From Myxococcales bacterium (lineage in GTDB: Bacteria; Myxococcota_A; Bradymonadia; Bradymonadales; GCA-2716585), in NCBI GenBank assembly GCA_002716585.1, contig PBBL01000083.1, positions 1 through 64,000 of the forward strand: a stretch of 64,000 nucleotides of DNA. The letters run 5' to 3'. Both the position numbers and the translations under genes were made by a program. Position 1 is the first letter of the stretch. The number at the start of each line of letters is the position of its first letter. This document shows positions 26,464-35,971 of the stretch, one piece after another. Below the pieces are notes generated by a model. It saw only the letters and a program-made list of their open reading frames with translations. It did no database searches and was not told the DNA's origin.

Positions 26464-27455
26464 GGGCTCTCCTGCAGGTGGGGGACGTGTTGGTTCAGGA
26501 ACGCGCGTTGGTCGGCCCAGCAGCGTCGCGCGCTCTCCTTCCAGGGCAGCGCGTGGAAGGCGTGGTGCTCGCCGGGGTAGACGTGAAGCTCGCACGGGCT
26601 CTCCAGCGCGTCCATCGCCCGCTTGAGTCGTCGTGAGTCGGCGACGAGGAAGTCCCGATCGCCCGACAGCGTCAGCGCCGGAGGGAGCGCCCGATCGGGC
26701 GCGCGGCCCTCCAGCAGGAGCAGCGGGTCGGCGAGCGGGAAGGCGCCCGGCGACGCGTCGAGGCCGATGTAGGCGCGCTGCATGCCGCGAAGGATGCGCT
26801 GGGTGGCGCGGTCGGAGACGAGCGCCTCGTCCTGCCAGAAGCGGTGGACGGCGCTGACCTGGAGCACCGGGCAGGCGGCGATGAACGCCGAAGGGGAGAG
26901 GCCGGTGTCGAACAGCGCCCGGGCGGGCCCGTGCTCCAGGCGGTAGCTGGACGCGACCGCGAGCGCCGTGGCCAGGTTGCCGCCCGCCGACTCACCGGCG
27001 ATCACGAGCTGGCGCGTGTCAGCGCCGAAGCGGTGACCCTGCGCCTGAACCCAGCGCAGCGCGGTGATCGCGTCGTTGATCGCGGCGGGGAACGGGTGTC
27101 GGGTGCTGAGGCGGTAATTGATGTTGAAGACCACGAAGCCCAGGCGGACGTAGTCCACCGCCAACGACCAGTGGGTGTCCTTGGAGCACACCGCGAAGCC
27201 GCCGCCGTGGATGTAGAGCAGCGCGGGGCGGCCCGGGCGCTGCCCGACGGCGCGGTAGACATCCAGGCGTTGGGCGGCGCCGCCGCCGATGCGGTAGGGG
27301 AGGTCGCGGATCACCTCCACCCCCCGTTGGCGGCGCCGCGCGTCGGGCAGGTGCCTGCCGAGCGAGGCGACCCCGCGAATGACGCCATCGACCGTGGCGC
27401 AGAAGCTGCGCCCGACCCGAGTCAGGCCTGGTGAGGAGCTGGGCTGGGCGGTCAT
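26460..27455 (-). CDS. alpha/beta hydrolase, hormone-sensitive-lipase type esterase
   Basis: The product is 331 aa. The oxyanion motif YIHGGGFAVCSKD, the nucleophile elbow IAGESAGGNLAT, the acid segment LSGDRDFLV and the final GEHHAFHALPW are all present, which is the complete HSL/arylesterase set. It should hydrolyse short-chain esters in the cytoplasm. The frame stays open for 1.8 kb more upstream, antisense to the pentapeptide gene, but AGGAG before the ATG at 27455 and family length fix the start. It is coupled to the SDR downstream. Confidence 0.9.
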   Translation of the reverse strand: MTAQPSSSPGLTRVGRSFCATVDGVIRGVASLGRHLPDARRRQRGVEVIRDLPYRIGGGAAQRLDVYRAVGQRPGRPALLYIHGGGFAVCSKDTHWSLAVDYVRLGFVVFNINYRLSTRHPFPAAINDAITALRWVQAQGHRFGADTRQLVIAGESAGGNLATALAVASSYRLEHGPARALFDTGLSPSAFIAACPVLQVSAVHRFWQDEALVSDRATQRILRGMQRAYIGLDASPGAFPLADPLLLLEGRAPDRALPPALTLSGDRDFLVADSRRLKRAMDALESPCELHVYPGEHHAFHALPWKESARRCWADQRAFLNQHVPHLQESP

Positions 27456-27626
27456 GGGGGCTCTCCTGCGTCGTGTGTGCCGGGGCAGCATAGCAGAAAC
27501 CCGCGCGCGGCGCCTCGTGGATTCCCTGAGGTGGGCGTCTCGTGTATACCGGGGGTGGTGGTACCCCGCGCTCGGACGCAGGCGGTCTTGGGCGTCAGGG
27601 GTCGTGGAGGAGGTGGGGTGTGATGT

Positions 27627-29198
27627 ATGGCCAATGATCCCTGGGAAGAGCCGCCCGGGTACGCCCCGCCACGGAGCGCCCGAGAGCTTCTGGAGCGCTA
27701 TCAGCGCGGCGAGCGGTACTTTGAGGGGGCCTGGCTCGACTGGGCTGAGCTGCCGGAGGTGGAGCTGCCCGACGTCAACCTGTCGCGCGCGAGCCTGTGC
27801 GGGGCGAGCCTGGAGTGGGCGTCGCTGCAGGGGGCCAACTTCCAGGAGTGCAACCTGGCCGGGGCGAGCCTGTACGGCTCGGAGCTGTCGCTGACCACCA
27901 TGTCGCTGTCGAAGCTGGAGGGGGCGAAGCTCTCCATGGCGGGGCTGCACGGCGCCGACCTGTCGCTGGCCAACCTCAAGGGCGCCGATCTGATGGGCGC
28001 CCGCCTCAAAGGCGCCAACCTGTCGCTGGCCAACCTCAAGGGCGCCAACCTGCAAGACGCGGACATGTCGCTGGCCAACCTCCAGGAGGTCGATCTGGAG
28101 GGGGTCAACCTCTGCGGGGCGAACCTGGGTGAGGCGCTTGGCGAGCCCCAGGACCGGAGCGGGTGCCGGGTGGACCACCAGACCTACCGCGCGAGCGGTT
28201 GGACGCCGGACGTGCTGGTGGAGTGGCACCAGGCGGGCGCCGAGATCGAAGGGTTGGACGAGTTCCCCGCCGATGTGCGCGAGGCCCTCTCGGAGACGCG
28301 CCAGGGGCTGACCCTGTTCCTGCTCGCGGAGCAGAGCCGCCTGGAGCGCTTCGCGCTGGAGGGGCTGCTCCTGGGGTTGAGCCTGCGGCGGCCCCACGCC
28401 ATCGCGATCGACGAGTTTCATCAGCGGCCCGGGGGTCAGGTGGTGGCGCGGCTGGTGTCGAGCAGCCCGCAGGAGCTGGAGCGCCTCGGAGACGCGCTGC
28501 ATCGTCGCTTCTGGCAGCAGCCCCCGGCGCGCCGGACCCAGGTCGAGGATGAGTCGCTGTCCCACCTCAAGGGCGTGATGACCGATGAGGTGCTGGATGT
28601 CCTGTCCCGGCTGATGGATGGGGTGGCGAGGATGGAGCTGCACTTCCCTGACGAGGAGGGCAACCTGAGGCAGCTTCAGAGCTGGGGGACGCCCCCGGTG
28701 GTGCTCCCCTGGAACCACGACGCCCCCGGCGAGAAGACCGGCGTGCACCACCGGGACCGACTCGAGGAGGCCGCCGCGCCGCGACGACGCCATGGGGAGT
28801 TGGCCGAGGCGGTGGAGATCGACACCCAGGTGTCGATGCGGCGATTGACGCCGGAGGACACGGTGCTCGCTGAGGAGTTTCAGAGCTTTGTCCAGGCCGC
28901 GCTGAAGGCCCTCGTGGAGTTCCGGGAGGATCTGGAGGGGCGCATGCAGCGCTTTGAGCGTTACCGGCTTCATGGCGCGCTGGAGGAGGCGTATCGACTC
29001 CCGGTGCATGGGTTGACGCTGATCGAGAGCCACGCGCTGCTGGAGGAGCTGTGGTTGATGGAGGCCGGGGAGCACCTCACCATGGGGCTGCGTCGCTTTG
29101 AGGGGACGCGTATCATGGACGCGATGCGCGAGCACCCGGTGGGCCGGGTGCTCGTGAAGCTGGCGCTGGGCGAGCAGGAGCCCAGGGTGGCGCGGTGA
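27627..29198 (+). CDS. pentapeptide repeat protein with large C-terminal domain
   Basis: The product is 523 aa. A short start (MANDPWEEPPGYAPPRSARE) leads to pentapeptide repeats from about residue 35 to 175, for example ADLSLANLKGADLMGARLKG. A linker around YRASGWTPDVLVEWHQAG follows, and the remaining 330 residues are acidic and largely helical (DEFHQRPGGQVVARLVSS, ELHFPDEEGNLRQLQSWG). The C-terminal domain was not recognised. Unlike the pentapeptide protein at 3567, the repeat occupies only a quarter of the chain, so it is probably a fusion of a beta-helix stalk to a functional domain. The gene is divergent from the esterase. Confidence 0.85.
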   Translation: MANDPWEEPPGYAPPRSARELLERYQRGERYFEGAWLDWAELPEVELPDVNLSRASLCGASLEWASLQGANFQECNLAGASLYGSELSLTTMSLSKLEGAKLSMAGLHGADLSLANLKGADLMGARLKGANLSLANLKGANLQDADMSLANLQEVDLEGVNLCGANLGEALGEPQDRSGCRVDHQTYRASGWTPDVLVEWHQAGAEIEGLDEFPADVREALSETRQGLTLFLLAEQSRLERFALEGLLLGLSLRRPHAIAIDEFHQRPGGQVVARLVSSSPQELERLGDALHRRFWQQPPARRTQVEDESLSHLKGVMTDEVLDVLSRLMDGVARMELHFPDEEGNLRQLQSWGTPPVVLPWNHDAPGEKTGVHHRDRLEEAAAPRRRHGELAEAVEIDTQVSMRRLTPEDTVLAEEFQSFVQAALKALVEFREDLEGRMQRFERYRLHGALEEAYRLPVHGLTLIESHALLEELWLMEAGEHLTMGLRRFEGTRIMDAMREHPVGRVLVKLALGEQEPRVAR

Positions 29199-29280
29199 TT
29201 TCAGGCGCTCGGCGAGCCTGTCGATGACGAAGATCAATGGAGGAGAACAACGGGGTGGTCTCCGGGGTTGATCCGACAGG

Positions 29281-29317
29281 CGGCTCGGCTGGAGTCGAGC
29301 CGACAGCGTGCTATACT
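29281..29317 (+). promoter_or_regulatory. inverted repeat and -10 box before the LRR gene
   Basis: CGGCTCG (29281-29287) and CGAGCCG (29296-29302) form a 7-bp inverted repeat ending nine bases before TATACT (29312-29317), a near-consensus -10. No good -35 is visible, as expected if an activator binds the repeat. A second 8-bp inverted repeat (GAGCGCGC/GCGCGCTC) lies at about 29347-29373, just before the ATG. Confidence 0.4.
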
Positions 29318-29395
29318 GACGGCGCGCGAGCCTGAAGAGCCTACGTGAGCGCGCCGCCTGTCAGCGCGCGCTCACATCGCATCGGTCGAAGCACC

Positions 29396-31324
29396 ATGAG
29401 CACCAACGTGAGGTTGGCGACGCTCCGAACGCTCCTGGACGGTGAGCCCGGCGCCGAGCGCTGGTGGGCGCTGTGCCGGGCCCTGGACACCTGCTGCGTC
29501 GGGGCGGAGCTGGAGATCGCCCTGGAGTACGTCGAGCAGCACTTGAGCCGCTGCGGCTGGCCCGACTCCCTCCGCGTCGCCCCCCGCTCATGGCAGCGCG
29601 CCGTCCTCACGGGCGCAGCGCAGCCTCGCTGGCGCCTCGTCCGCAGCCTCGCGCTGGACAACCTCCGTGGGATCGACGAGCAGGCCTGGGGGCGGCTGCT
29701 CGCGGACATCACCCGGCTGGAGCTGTCCATGACCGCCAGCCACATCCGCGCGGGGCTTCGCCTCTTGAGCGACGCCCCAGAGGGGCTTGAGGCGCTTGAA
29801 CTCCGGCTCAGCGGCCTGGAGGCGGACGACCTCGTGCCCCTGCTGAGCCACCCGGCGGTGAGCCGCGTCCCCGAGGTCGGGCTGTGCCTCCGCCAGGTGA
29901 CCCCGGGGGCGCTCAGGCGCGTGCTGCGGGCCGAGACGCTGGACGGCTTGAGGCGCCTGAGCCTGTTCCAGGTCATGTTGGGTCGCGAGGACATCCACAC
30001 CTTGATGGAGGCTCCCCTGCTGGAGCGGGTGCGTGAGCTGGCGCTCACGCGCTGCGGCCTCGGCTCCGACGGCGTGCGCCAACTGGCCGCGTCGCCGCGC
30101 ATGATCAACGTCGAGACCCTGGCGCTCGATGAGAACTGGCTGGGCTCGGAGGGGGCGGTGGCGCTGTCGCGCTCCGATCACCTCGGGGGGCTGCGCGCGC
30201 TCGACCTGTCGGGCAACCGCCTCGGCTCCCACGGCGCGGTGGCGCTGGCGCGTGGCGCGTCGTTCCAACGCCTGGAGGTGCTCAAGCTCGCTGGAAATCG
30301 CCTCGGCCCGCAAGGCGCTGCGGCGCTGGCGGAGGCCCGCTGGCTGGGGAGCCTCCATGAGCTGGATCTGGCCTCCAACCACCTGCGGGGCGACGGCGCC
30401 GAGGCGCTGGCGTGTGCGTCGCACCTGCACAACCTGCGCTCCCTCAAGCTGGAGAGCAACGGCCTGGGCTGTGAGGGGGTCGCGCGCCTCTCGCGGGCGC
30501 GCTCGCTGACCGGGCTCAGGCGGCTGTCGCTCGTGCTCAACGGGGTTGGCCCCCACGGCGTCTCGCGCCTGGTCCACTCGGGCCTCTGCGCGCGCTTGAC
30601 CGAGCTCAACCTCGCGGGCAACGCCCTGGAAGACAAGGGGGTGATGGCGCTGGCCTCCTCACCGGGGCTGGAGGCGCTGCGGGATCTCAACCTCGCCAGC
30701 AACAACATCACGCCGCTTGGCGCGCGGGCGTTGGCCAGCGCCCAACACCTCGGGCGGCTGAGGTGCCTCAACCTGGACTTCAACAACCTGGGCGATCAAG
30801 GGCTCATCGCCCTCGTGAGCGGTGGCTGCCTCGATCGGGTTCAGACGCTCCGCCTCAACCACAACCGCGTCGGCAACCCTGGCCTGACCGTGTTGGCCCT
30901 CTCCCCGGCGCTCAAGCGGCTCCGCCACCTGTCGGTCATGATCAACCACATCGGTGACCCTGGCCTCGCCGCCCTCGTCGGCGCACCCAATGAAGGAAAC
31001 CTCGCCTACATCGGCCTCAACGGCAACGCGATCTCCTCCAGGGGCGCCGCGGAGCTGGCCCGCTCGCCCCACCTGGGCGGCCTGAGGTCGCTGATGCTCA
31101 GCTCCAACGCCATCGGCGACGCGGGCGCGATCGCGCTCGCTCAATCGACCTGCCTCGACGGCCTGGAGGAGCTGCACCTCTTCGACAACGCCATCGGGGA
31201 GCGAGGCCGGACCTTCCTCCGCGAGACCACCACGCTCCGCGCCATCCTCCTCGGCCTCAACCGTCAACGCCGCCCCTCCCTCCTCGACAGCCTCCGTGAG
31301 CAGATCGGCCTCCTCCGAGGGTGA
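29396..31324 (+). CDS. leucine-rich repeat protein (ribonuclease-inhibitor type)
   Basis: The product is 642 aa. About 100 N-terminal residues without repeats (MSTNVRLATLRTLLDGEPGA) precede roughly 17 LRR units of 24-28 residues with the pattern LxxLxLxxNxLGxxGAxALA, such as LRALDLSGNRLGSHGAVALA. The repeat type is that of ribonuclease inhibitor and NLR proteins, which form a horseshoe for protein binding. There is no signal peptide, so it is probably cytoplasmic. The partner is unknown. The frame begins at 29345, but the ATG at 29396 fits better because the upstream part covers a hairpin. Confidence 0.88.
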   Translation: MSTNVRLATLRTLLDGEPGAERWWALCRALDTCCVGAELEIALEYVEQHLSRCGWPDSLRVAPRSWQRAVLTGAAQPRWRLVRSLALDNLRGIDEQAWGRLLADITRLELSMTASHIRAGLRLLSDAPEGLEALELRLSGLEADDLVPLLSHPAVSRVPEVGLCLRQVTPGALRRVLRAETLDGLRRLSLFQVMLGREDIHTLMEAPLLERVRELALTRCGLGSDGVRQLAASPRMINVETLALDENWLGSEGAVALSRSDHLGGLRALDLSGNRLGSHGAVALARGASFQRLEVLKLAGNRLGPQGAAALAEARWLGSLHELDLASNHLRGDGAEALACASHLHNLRSLKLESNGLGCEGVARLSRARSLTGLRRLSLVLNGVGPHGVSRLVHSGLCARLTELNLAGNALEDKGVMALASSPGLEALRDLNLASNNITPLGARALASAQHLGRLRCLNLDFNNLGDQGLIALVSGGCLDRVQTLRLNHNRVGNPGLTVLALSPALKRLRHLSVMINHIGDPGLAALVGAPNEGNLAYIGLNGNAISSRGAAELARSPHLGGLRSLMLSSNAIGDAGAIALAQSTCLDGLEELHLFDNAIGERGRTFLRETTTLRAILLGLNRQRRPSLLDSLREQIGLLRG

Positions 31325-31421
31325 GCTGTTCGTTTTGGGCACTGGACATGCTGTCAGCTGTGTGGCAGTCTCTCCAGGAGAGAGGTGGCCTGTGTGGTGG
31401 GCCGCCCAGGAGGAGGGATTC

Positions 31422-32267
31422 ATGCCGGAGCTTGCAGAGGTCAACGTTCAGGTACGCTACCTGAGGGAGCGCTGCGTGGGGTGGACGATCGCCCACGCGG
31501 GTTGGAAGGGGAAGCGCAACTTCAAAACGCTGCGCGCGGAGGGCGGCGACGAGGCGGTGGAGGAGTTCCTGCGCGGCAACGTGATCACCGACATCACGCA
31601 GCGCGGGAAGCTCGTGGTGTTACGGACCGAGCGTGGGGTGATGTGCTCGCACCTGATGTTTCGAGGGCGGTGGAGCGTCGAGGGCGATCCCTTCATCTCC
31701 TCGTACAAGCACCATCGCGAGCCGCCGCTGGATCGGTCCCGCGCCTTCTGGGTGATCAACCCGGAGGGCGAGCGCCTCTGCCTCCACACGCCCGAGTGGA
31801 TGGCGCACGTGGAGGCCCACCCGAAGGTGCACGACCCGGCTCAAGTCGAGGCGCTCGCCAAGCTCGGCCCCGAGGCGCTTGTGACGCCCGAGACCGACCC
31901 CGCCTTCGTCGGCGCGGGTTGGGATCTGAAGACCTTCCTGGCGAAGGCGAGCCGGAGCCGTCAGGCGATCAAGCCCTTCCTGCTCGATCAAAAGAAGCAG
32001 GCGGGGTTGGGCAACATGTACGTCTGCGAGGCGCTCTACACGGCGGGCGTCGATCCAGCGCGGCAAGCGAAGGAGCTGAGCGATGGGGAGGTGGAGCGCC
32101 TCCACGCCGCGGCGCAAGGGGTGATGCGCCAGGCGATCGAGAGCGACCTCGATTACGACGACATCCTCGCGATCTACCGTCGCGAGCGCGATCCGAAGGG
32201 GCGCGCGGTGGAGGTGACCACGATTGGAGGGCGGGACACCTTCTGGGTCCCTGACGTCCAGCGCTGA
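31422..32267 (+). CDS. Fpg/Nei family DNA glycosylase, zincless finger
   Basis: The product is 281 aa and begins MPELAEV, which places the catalytic Pro and the Glu as in Fpg. The beta-strand Lys is present (QRGKLVVL, Lys63), and the helix-two-turn-helix reads LLDQKKQAGLGNMYVCEALY. The C-terminal finger keeps the frame GGRDTFWVPDVQR, but the four zinc Cys are gone: the usual CPxCQ is VPDVQ. Zincless fingers occur in NEIL1 and a few microbial relatives and can still bind DNA. It should remove oxidised bases and cut the backbone by beta/delta elimination. AGGAGGAGGG precedes the ATG. Confidence 0.88.
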   Translation: MPELAEVNVQVRYLRERCVGWTIAHAGWKGKRNFKTLRAEGGDEAVEEFLRGNVITDITQRGKLVVLRTERGVMCSHLMFRGRWSVEGDPFISSYKHHREPPLDRSRAFWVINPEGERLCLHTPEWMAHVEAHPKVHDPAQVEALAKLGPEALVTPETDPAFVGAGWDLKTFLAKASRSRQAIKPFLLDQKKQAGLGNMYVCEALYTAGVDPARQAKELSDGEVERLHAAAQGVMRQAIESDLDYDDILAIYRRERDPKGRAVEVTTIGGRDTFWVPDVQR

Positions 32268-32274
32268 GCCGGGT

Positions 32275-34074
32275 CTACGCTGCGTCCAGCGCGGCCCGAT
32301 CGCCAGTCTGGACCTGCCACAGGCGCGTGTAGATCCCACCTTCCTGAGCGAGCAGCTCCTCGTGGCGCCCCTGCTCCTTGAGCCGACCGTGTTCGAGCAC
32401 CAGGATTGTGTCGGCGTTGCGCACCGTCGAGAGGCGGTGGGCGATGATCAGGGTCGTCCGCCCCTGGGCGATGCGCTCCATCGAGCGCTGGATCGCTGCT
32501 TCGGTCTCGTTGTCCACGGCGCTGGTGGCCTCATCCAGGATGAGGATGGGCGGATCCTTGAGGATCGCGCGGGCGATGGAGAGGCGTTGGCGCTGGCCTC
32601 CTGAGAGCTTCTGCCCGCGCTCGCCGATGACCGTGTCGTAGCCCTGGGGCAGGGCGGTGATGAAGTCGTGGGCCTCGGCCAGCTGGGCGGCGCGCTCGAT
32701 CTCCTCGTCGCTTGCGTCGAAGGAGCCATAGGCGATGTTCTCCCGAACCGTCCCGTGGAACAGGAAGACTCCCTGGCTGACCAGCCCGATCGCGCGCCGG
32801 AGGGTGCTCAGCGTCATGTCGTGGATGTCATGCCCGTCGATGGTGACACGCCCCTCGGTGACCTCGTAGAGGCGCATCAGGAGCTTGACGAGGCTGCTCT
32901 TGCCGGAGCCGGTCGAGCCGACGATCCCGATCGTCTGGCCCGCGTCGATCGTCAGCTGGAGCTGGTGGAACAGCGTGTCGCGCCCCTCATAGCCGAACGT
33001 GACGTCCTCAAAACAAACGCGCCCGTCGATCTGGTCGGCGGGGAGGTCGAGCTTGCCCTCGTCTCGCTGTATGGGGGTGTGGAGCAGGTTCATGACGCGG
33101 CTGGTCGACGCCATGGCGCGTTGGTAGAGGTCGAAGGTGCTGCCGAGGCGCGTGAGCGGCCACAGGAGCCGCTGCGTCAGGAAGACCATGACGCTGTAGG
33201 AGCCGACCGCGAGGTCACCGGCGAGCGTGAGCTGACCTCCGTAGATGAGCGTCCCGGTGAAGCCGATGACGATCGCCATCCGGATGATGGGTGAGAACCC
33301 GGAGTTCAGGGTGATGGCGCGGGCGTTGCTCTGGACGTAGTCCTCGCTCACCTTGGAGAGGCGACGCACCTCGTGCTCCTCGGCGGTGAAGCTCTTGATG
33401 GTGGCGATCCCGGTGAGGTTGTTGGCGAGCTGCCCGTTGAGCAGCGCGACGCGCTCACGCACCTCGGCGTAGCGAGGGGCGATGAGGTCCTGGTACTTGA
33501 ACGAGCCCCAGATGATCAGCGGGATCGGGAGCAGCGCGAGCCAGGCGACCCCAGGGGCCAGCATGAAGAAGGCGCCGCTGATGATGACGACCGTGGTCCC
33601 GACCTGGATGAGGTCGTTGGCGCCTCCGTTGAGGAACAGCTCCAGCTGGTTGATGTCGTCGTTGAGGATCGCCATCAGCCCACCGGTGCTCTGCTCATCG
33701 AAGTAGGCCATGTCGAGGCGCTGGACGTGGCTGTAGGTGTCGACGCGCATCTCGTGCTGCACGGTCTGGGCGAGGTTGCGCCAGAGGTGGTTGAGCGCGT
33801 ACTCGAAGACCGACTCCAACATCCAGACGAGCACCGTCAGCGCGGCGAGGAGGATGAGCTGCTGGTTGAGGTCGGGCAAGCCCAGGCGACCGAACAGCGA
33901 CTCCTCGCGCTCGACGACGATGTCGACGGCGGCGCCGATCAGCGCGGGCGGCGCCAGGTCGAAGACCTTGTTGAGGAAGGAGCACAGCGTCGCCATGAGG
34001 ACCCGGCGGCGGTGGCGCTTCTTGTAGCGCCAGAGGCGCTTGATGGGGTGGTGTGCGGTCGTGGTGTTGTCCAT
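32275..34074 (-). CDS. ABC exporter, fused membrane and ATPase domains
   Basis: The product is about 599 aa. The N-terminal 330 residues hold six membrane helices of the ABC exporter type. The C-terminal ATPase has Walker [14 protein letters not shown], the Q-loop [11 protein letters not shown], signature [16 protein letters not shown], Walker [13 protein letters not shown] and the switch His in IIAHRLST. It is a half-transporter of the MsbA/LmrA class that should act as a homodimer, exporting a lipid, drug or peptide. The start is unclear: a GTG at 34098 is in frame and neither start has a good ribosome site. Confidence 0.92.
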   Translation of the reverse strand: MDNTTTAHHPIKRLWRYKKRHRRRVLMATLCSFLNKVFDLAPPALIGAAVDIVVEREESLFGRLGLPDLNQQLILLAALTVLVWMLESVFEYALNHLWRNLAQTVQHEMRVDTYSHVQRLDMAYFDEQSTGGLMAILNDDINQLELFLNGGANDLIQVGTTVVIISGAFFMLAPGVAWLALLPIPLIIWGSFKYQDLIAPRYAEVRERVALLNGQLANNLTGIATIKSFTAEEHEVRRLSKVSEDYVQSNARAITLNSGFSPIIRMAIVIGFTGTLIYGGQLTLAGDLAVGSYSVMVFLTQRLLWPLTRLGSTFDLYQRAMASTSRVMNLLHTPIQRDEGKLDLPADQIDGRVCFEDVTFGYEGRDTLFHQLQLTIDAGQTIGIVGSTGSGKSSLVKLLMRLYEVTEGRVTIDGHDIHDMTLSTLRRAIGLVSQGVFLFHGTVRENIAYGSFDASDEEIERAAQLAEAHDFITALPQGYDTVIGERGQKLSGGQRQRLSIARAILKDPPILILDEATSAVDNETEAAIQRSMERIAQGRTTLIIAHRLSTVRNADTILVLEHGRLKEQGRHEELLAQEGGIYTRLWQVQTGDRAALDAA

Positions 34075-34213
34075 CTCGGTGTCTTGTGTGTGTGTCACGC
34101 GCGCTTCATGGCGGGCGCTGTTGTGGGCTCCACGATCCAGGTCGGGAGCGGACAGGTCGCCTCTCCTATACGCGCGTCGGTGTGGTGTTTGTGTGGTGAA
34201 ACCTGCCTGGCGC

Positions 34214-35515
34214 CTACGCCCCTCGCCTCGCCCCTCGGAGCAGGGGCAGGAGGAGGAGCAGCGCCGCGAGGGGGAGCTGGTTGGGCCGCCCAGGGGCGCT
34301 GCACCCCTCCTTGACGACCGTGGGTTCGGCGAGGAGGCCGTCGTCGTCGGTGTCGGAGGCGAACCCTCCGCCCACGTCGCGGCGCTCGTCGGGCTCCGGG
34401 ACGGCGCAGATGGGCTCCCCGGAGCTGTTGAAGGTGCACACGCCGTCCAGGAGCGAGCAGTCTTCGGCGATCAGCGAGCCGTTGTTGCTGCACACGTAGC
34501 GCAGGAAGCCGTCGCAGAGGTTGTCGGCGGCGGTGCACGGCGGCGCGACGGAGACCTCGGGGGCGGTCTCGGTGCAGGTGTAGATGCGCTCCGCCTCGAC
34601 GTAATCGCAGAAGCGGCCGTCTTGAGCGCAGTCGAGCTTCTTGAGCTGCCCGTTTTCACACCACTGCACCTCCGTGCTGACGCAGCGGCCCTGGTGATCG
34701 AGGCCGCGGCACGGGTCCGGGTCCAGCTCGGTGGTGCCTCCCCCGATCGGCAGCGGCCCCGCGACCGAGACCATCCACTCCTGGATGACGTCAAGCCGCG
34801 TCATCTCGTCTCGCCCCAGGCAGCTCGCCTCGCCGCGCGACTCCACCGCGAGCAGAACAGGGAGGCCGTTGGCGAGGGTGCTCAGGAGCGGCCCGCCGGA
34901 GTCTCCGTAGCACAGCCCGCGCAGGCCGCCGCCGTTGACCGTGATGTACTCCGGGCCGACCAGCTCCAGCTCCAGCGCCGCGAACCAGCGGCCGTCCCGG
35001 CCCGGGTCGTAGGTCTCGCCGTACCCCGCGACCTCAATCTGAATCCCCTCCAGCGCGGTCGTGAGGGCGGCCCCGTTGACCCGGATGGGCGTCAACCCGC
35101 CGAGGCGAGCCGTCGCGTCCTCGCTGAGCAGCAGGATCGCCGCGTCGACCGTCGGGTGCTCGTGGATGCTGCTCACCGAGAAGGTGGCCAGGCGCTCGGA
35201 TGGGGTCAGGCCGACGCCAAACCCGAGCTGCGACGCGCTCCGCCCCTGCGTGCAGTGGGACGCGGTGACCACCACGTCCGGGCCGATCAGCGTGCCAGTG
35301 CAGAGGTTGCCCTCGGGGTACCGCGCCTCGTGCAGCCACCCGATGGCGAGCTTCTGACCCTCGGTCAGCGGCACGACGGTTGGCTCGCGGGTCCCGTTGC
35401 GGATCGCCTGGGAGCGGGTCGTCGTCGCGGTGGTTGGGTTGAGCGGCGCCGCTTCGCATGCGCACAGCCCGAGCGCTGCAAACACGGCCATGTGAGCTGT
35501 CAGGTCGCCACGCAT
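34214..35515 (-). CDS. trypsin-like serine protease with MYXO-CTERM-like tail
   Basis: The product is 433 aa. A signal peptide ends in LGLCAC, a possible lipobox. The chymotrypsin-fold domain has His87 (VVVTASHC, where TAAHC is usual), Asp124 ([10 protein letters not shown]) and Ser206 (CYGDSGGP). A Cys-rich region of about 130 residues follows. The last 32 residues contain EGCSAPG, a Leu-rich membrane stretch and an Arg cluster (RGARRGA), the three-part layout of MYXO-CTERM sorting signals. GGAGG precedes the ATG at 35515. It is probably a surface-anchored protease; having both a lipobox and a sorting tail is odd. Confidence 0.85.
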   Translation of the reverse strand: MRGDLTAHMAVFAALGLCACEAAPLNPTTATTTRSQAIRNGTREPTVVPLTEGQKLAIGWLHEARYPEGNLCTGTLIGPDVVVTASHCTQGRSASQLGFGVGLTPSERLATFSVSSIHEHPTVDAAILLLSEDATARLGGLTPIRVNGAALTTALEGIQIEVAGYGETYDPGRDGRWFAALELELVGPEYITVNGGGLRGLCYGDSGGPLLSTLANGLPVLLAVESRGEASCLGRDEMTRLDVIQEWMVSVAGPLPIGGGTTELDPDPCRGLDHQGRCVSTEVQWCENGQLKKLDCAQDGRFCDYVEAERIYTCTETAPEVSVAPPCTAADNLCDGFLRYVCSNNGSLIAEDCSLLDGVCTFNSSGEPICAVPEPDERRDVGGGFASDTDDDGLLAEPTVVKEGCSAPGRPNQLPLAALLLLLPLLRGARRGA

Positions 35516-35625
35516 TCCACCTCCAAGACACCACCCCGACCCGAGGTTATACCACACGAATCGAGCCCGAGATCCCTGTCCTGTGGGGGTCTTGGGCTTG
35601 TTTGTGACCCAAGTCGCGGTAGGGG

Positions 35626-35653
35626 TTGACGAATGGACGCGGGTGGCTAAACT
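35626..35653 (+). promoter_or_regulatory. promoter of the 65-aa protein gene
   Basis: TTGACG (35626-35631) and TAAACT (35648-35653) are separated by 16 bases, giving a leader of about 95 bases before the ATG at 35757. Confidence 0.45.
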
Positions 35654-35756
35654 GTATCGCCCGTTGAGCGCTCGAATCGGGTGCTCCTGGTCGATTGATG
35701 ATGACGAGCCCCTGGTGGGGCCATCACAACCCATACAACACGAGAGAGGTTTCCCC

Positions 35757-35954
35757 ATGGCAACAAAGCGCCCAGCCAAGATCTCGAAGGCGAAGAAGGT
35801 GATCGCGCAGCGGATCTGCCCGACCACCGGCAAGCCGATGGTCCCCGTCAAGATGCTCCGCCAGAATGGCCCCAGCGGCATGTACTGGATGGTGGTCGAG
35901 GACTTCGACGGCACCGACAAGACCCTGGATCGCCTCATCCCGACCCAGGCCTGA
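35757..35954 (+). CDS. small basic protein, 65 aa
   Basis: The product is 65 aa. A Lys-rich start (MATKRPAKISKAKKVIAQR) is followed by ICPTTGKPMVPVKMLRQNG, an aromatic segment MYWMVVEDFDG and a polar end. The first half suggests binding to nucleic acid or ribosomes; there is a single Cys and no zinc site. GAGAGGT lies about eight bases before the ATG and a promoter is predicted upstream, so it is a stand-alone gene. I do not recognise the family. Confidence 0.65.
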   Translation: MATKRPAKISKAKKVIAQRICPTTGKPMVPVKMLRQNGPSGMYWMVVEDFDGTDKTLDRLIPTQA

Positions 35955-35971
35955 GCCCTCCCCCCTTCATC

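Noticed and set aside
26460-29237. A 925-residue open frame on the minus strand
   Set aside because: Only its last 331 codons are the esterase; the rest is antisense to the pentapeptide gene and repeats its pattern.
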